Assembly (NCBI GenBank): GCA_035548055.1
Contig: DASZTL010000018.1
Location: forward strand, 1-29,219
Source: DASZTV01 sp035548055
GTDB lineage: Bacteria > Actinomycetota > Actinomycetes > JAFAQI01
Length of the DNA stretch: 29,219 nt
Reading direction: 5' to 3'
A program made the position numbers and the translations under genes. Under the pieces are notes generated by a model, which saw only the letters and a list, made by a program, of their open reading frames with translations, was not told the DNA's origin and ran no database searches. Shown in pieces: positions 28,975 to 29,219 of the stretch (positions are counted from its first letter, which is position 1; each line of letters starts with the position of its first letter).

Positions 28975-29219
28975 TTGCTCACGACCAGACGTGAGGCCTG
29001 CGCCGGGAGGTCGGCGTAGGTCACGATGCCGGGTCGAGCGTCGATGACTGCGGGGATCGCGTTGACGATCGGCATCGCCGTGATGACCGAGCCGATCGCG
29101 AGCATCTCCTCCAGCGACATCGACTCGAAGTCCTGCGGGAGCACCTCCGCGCGAATGTTCACCTGCGGGTGGCCGCGGACCTCCATCTGGTAGGCCATCG
29201 CGATCTCCCACGCCGGATC
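28971..29219 (-). CDS. C-terminal end of a DapB-like NAD(P)H-dependent oxidoreductase
   Basis: Only the last 82 codons are in the window; the frame stays open to the right edge. The visible part includes WEIAMAYQMEVRGHPQVNIR and IGSVITAMPIVNAIPAVIDA followed by RPGIVTYADLPAQ. The ATAMPxVNAIPAVxxAxPGI pattern near the C-terminus is typical of the dihydrodipicolinate-reductase-like or 2,4-diaminopentanoate-dehydrogenase-like family found in mycobacteria and relatives. The Rossmann domain lies outside the window. The TGA overlaps the hydrolase GTG. An internal ATG at 29198 exists but is not needed as a start. Confidence 0.75.
   Translation of the reverse strand, partial: DPAWEIAMAYQMEVRGHPQVNIRAEVLPQDFESMSLEEMLAIGSVITAMPIVNAIPAVIDARPGIVTYADLPAQASRLVVSK

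Overview
The window is about 68% G+C by eye and carries gene families typical of Actinomycetota: a GlgE maltosyltransferase, a TreS-maltokinase fusion, a SigE-type ECF sigma factor, a DosR/DevR-like response regulator and a two-ATPase-domain Cdc48-like protein. Many starts are GTG, and several genes have a TANNNT -10 hexamer 6-7 nt before the start codon, as expected for leaderless actinobacterial mRNAs. I cannot name a genus. No rRNA, tRNA, CRISPR array, transposase or phage gene was seen.

Layout. 1-744 (minus): 5' part of a crotonase-fold gene cut by the window edge. 745-2048: a poorly conserved stretch with a small membrane protein and one weak hypothetical gene. 2049-17480 (minus): one tightly packed seven-gene operon, in transcription order glgE, treS-mak fusion, malQ, glgB, treZ, treX, treY. 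Six junctions exist; five are 4-nt ATGA/GTGA overlaps and the last has a 5-nt gap. The set encodes a closed loop: trehalose to maltose to maltose-1-phosphate to linear alpha-1,4-glucan to branched glucan, then debranching and TreY/TreZ release of trehalose, with MalQ recycling short maltodextrins.

17567-20502 (plus): a Cdc48-like AAA ATPase divergent from glgE, then a secreted DUF4097-like beta-repeat protein. 20521-25205: a probable hypoxia/dormancy island, with a DevS-like GAF-GAF histidine kinase (minus), a PPOX-family flavin-barrel protein (plus), a DosR-like regulator (plus), a carbamate kinase (minus) and a tandem universal stress protein (plus). DosR-box-like palindromes lie in both divergent intergenic regions. 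The one before the stress protein is a very good match and sits about 43 bp upstream of the inferred transcription start. The kinase lacks the stretch that carries the haem ligand in mycobacterial DevS/DosS, so the input signal may differ.

25279-28057 (plus): a SigE-family ECF sigma factor overlapping a membrane-anchored protein whose exterior is three copies of an apparently undescribed ~50-residue repeat (AGYxYxDA...WHE...AG...LP). It sits where an anti-sigma factor is expected. It is followed by a putative amidoligase translationally coupled to an NTF2/SnoaL-like protein. 28066-29219 (minus): an HSL-type alpha/beta hydrolase overlapping the 3' end of a DapB-like oxidoreductase that runs off the window.

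The strongest candidates for new biology are the repeat protein paired with the sigma factor, the amidoligase/NTF2 pair, and the rewired DosR-type island.
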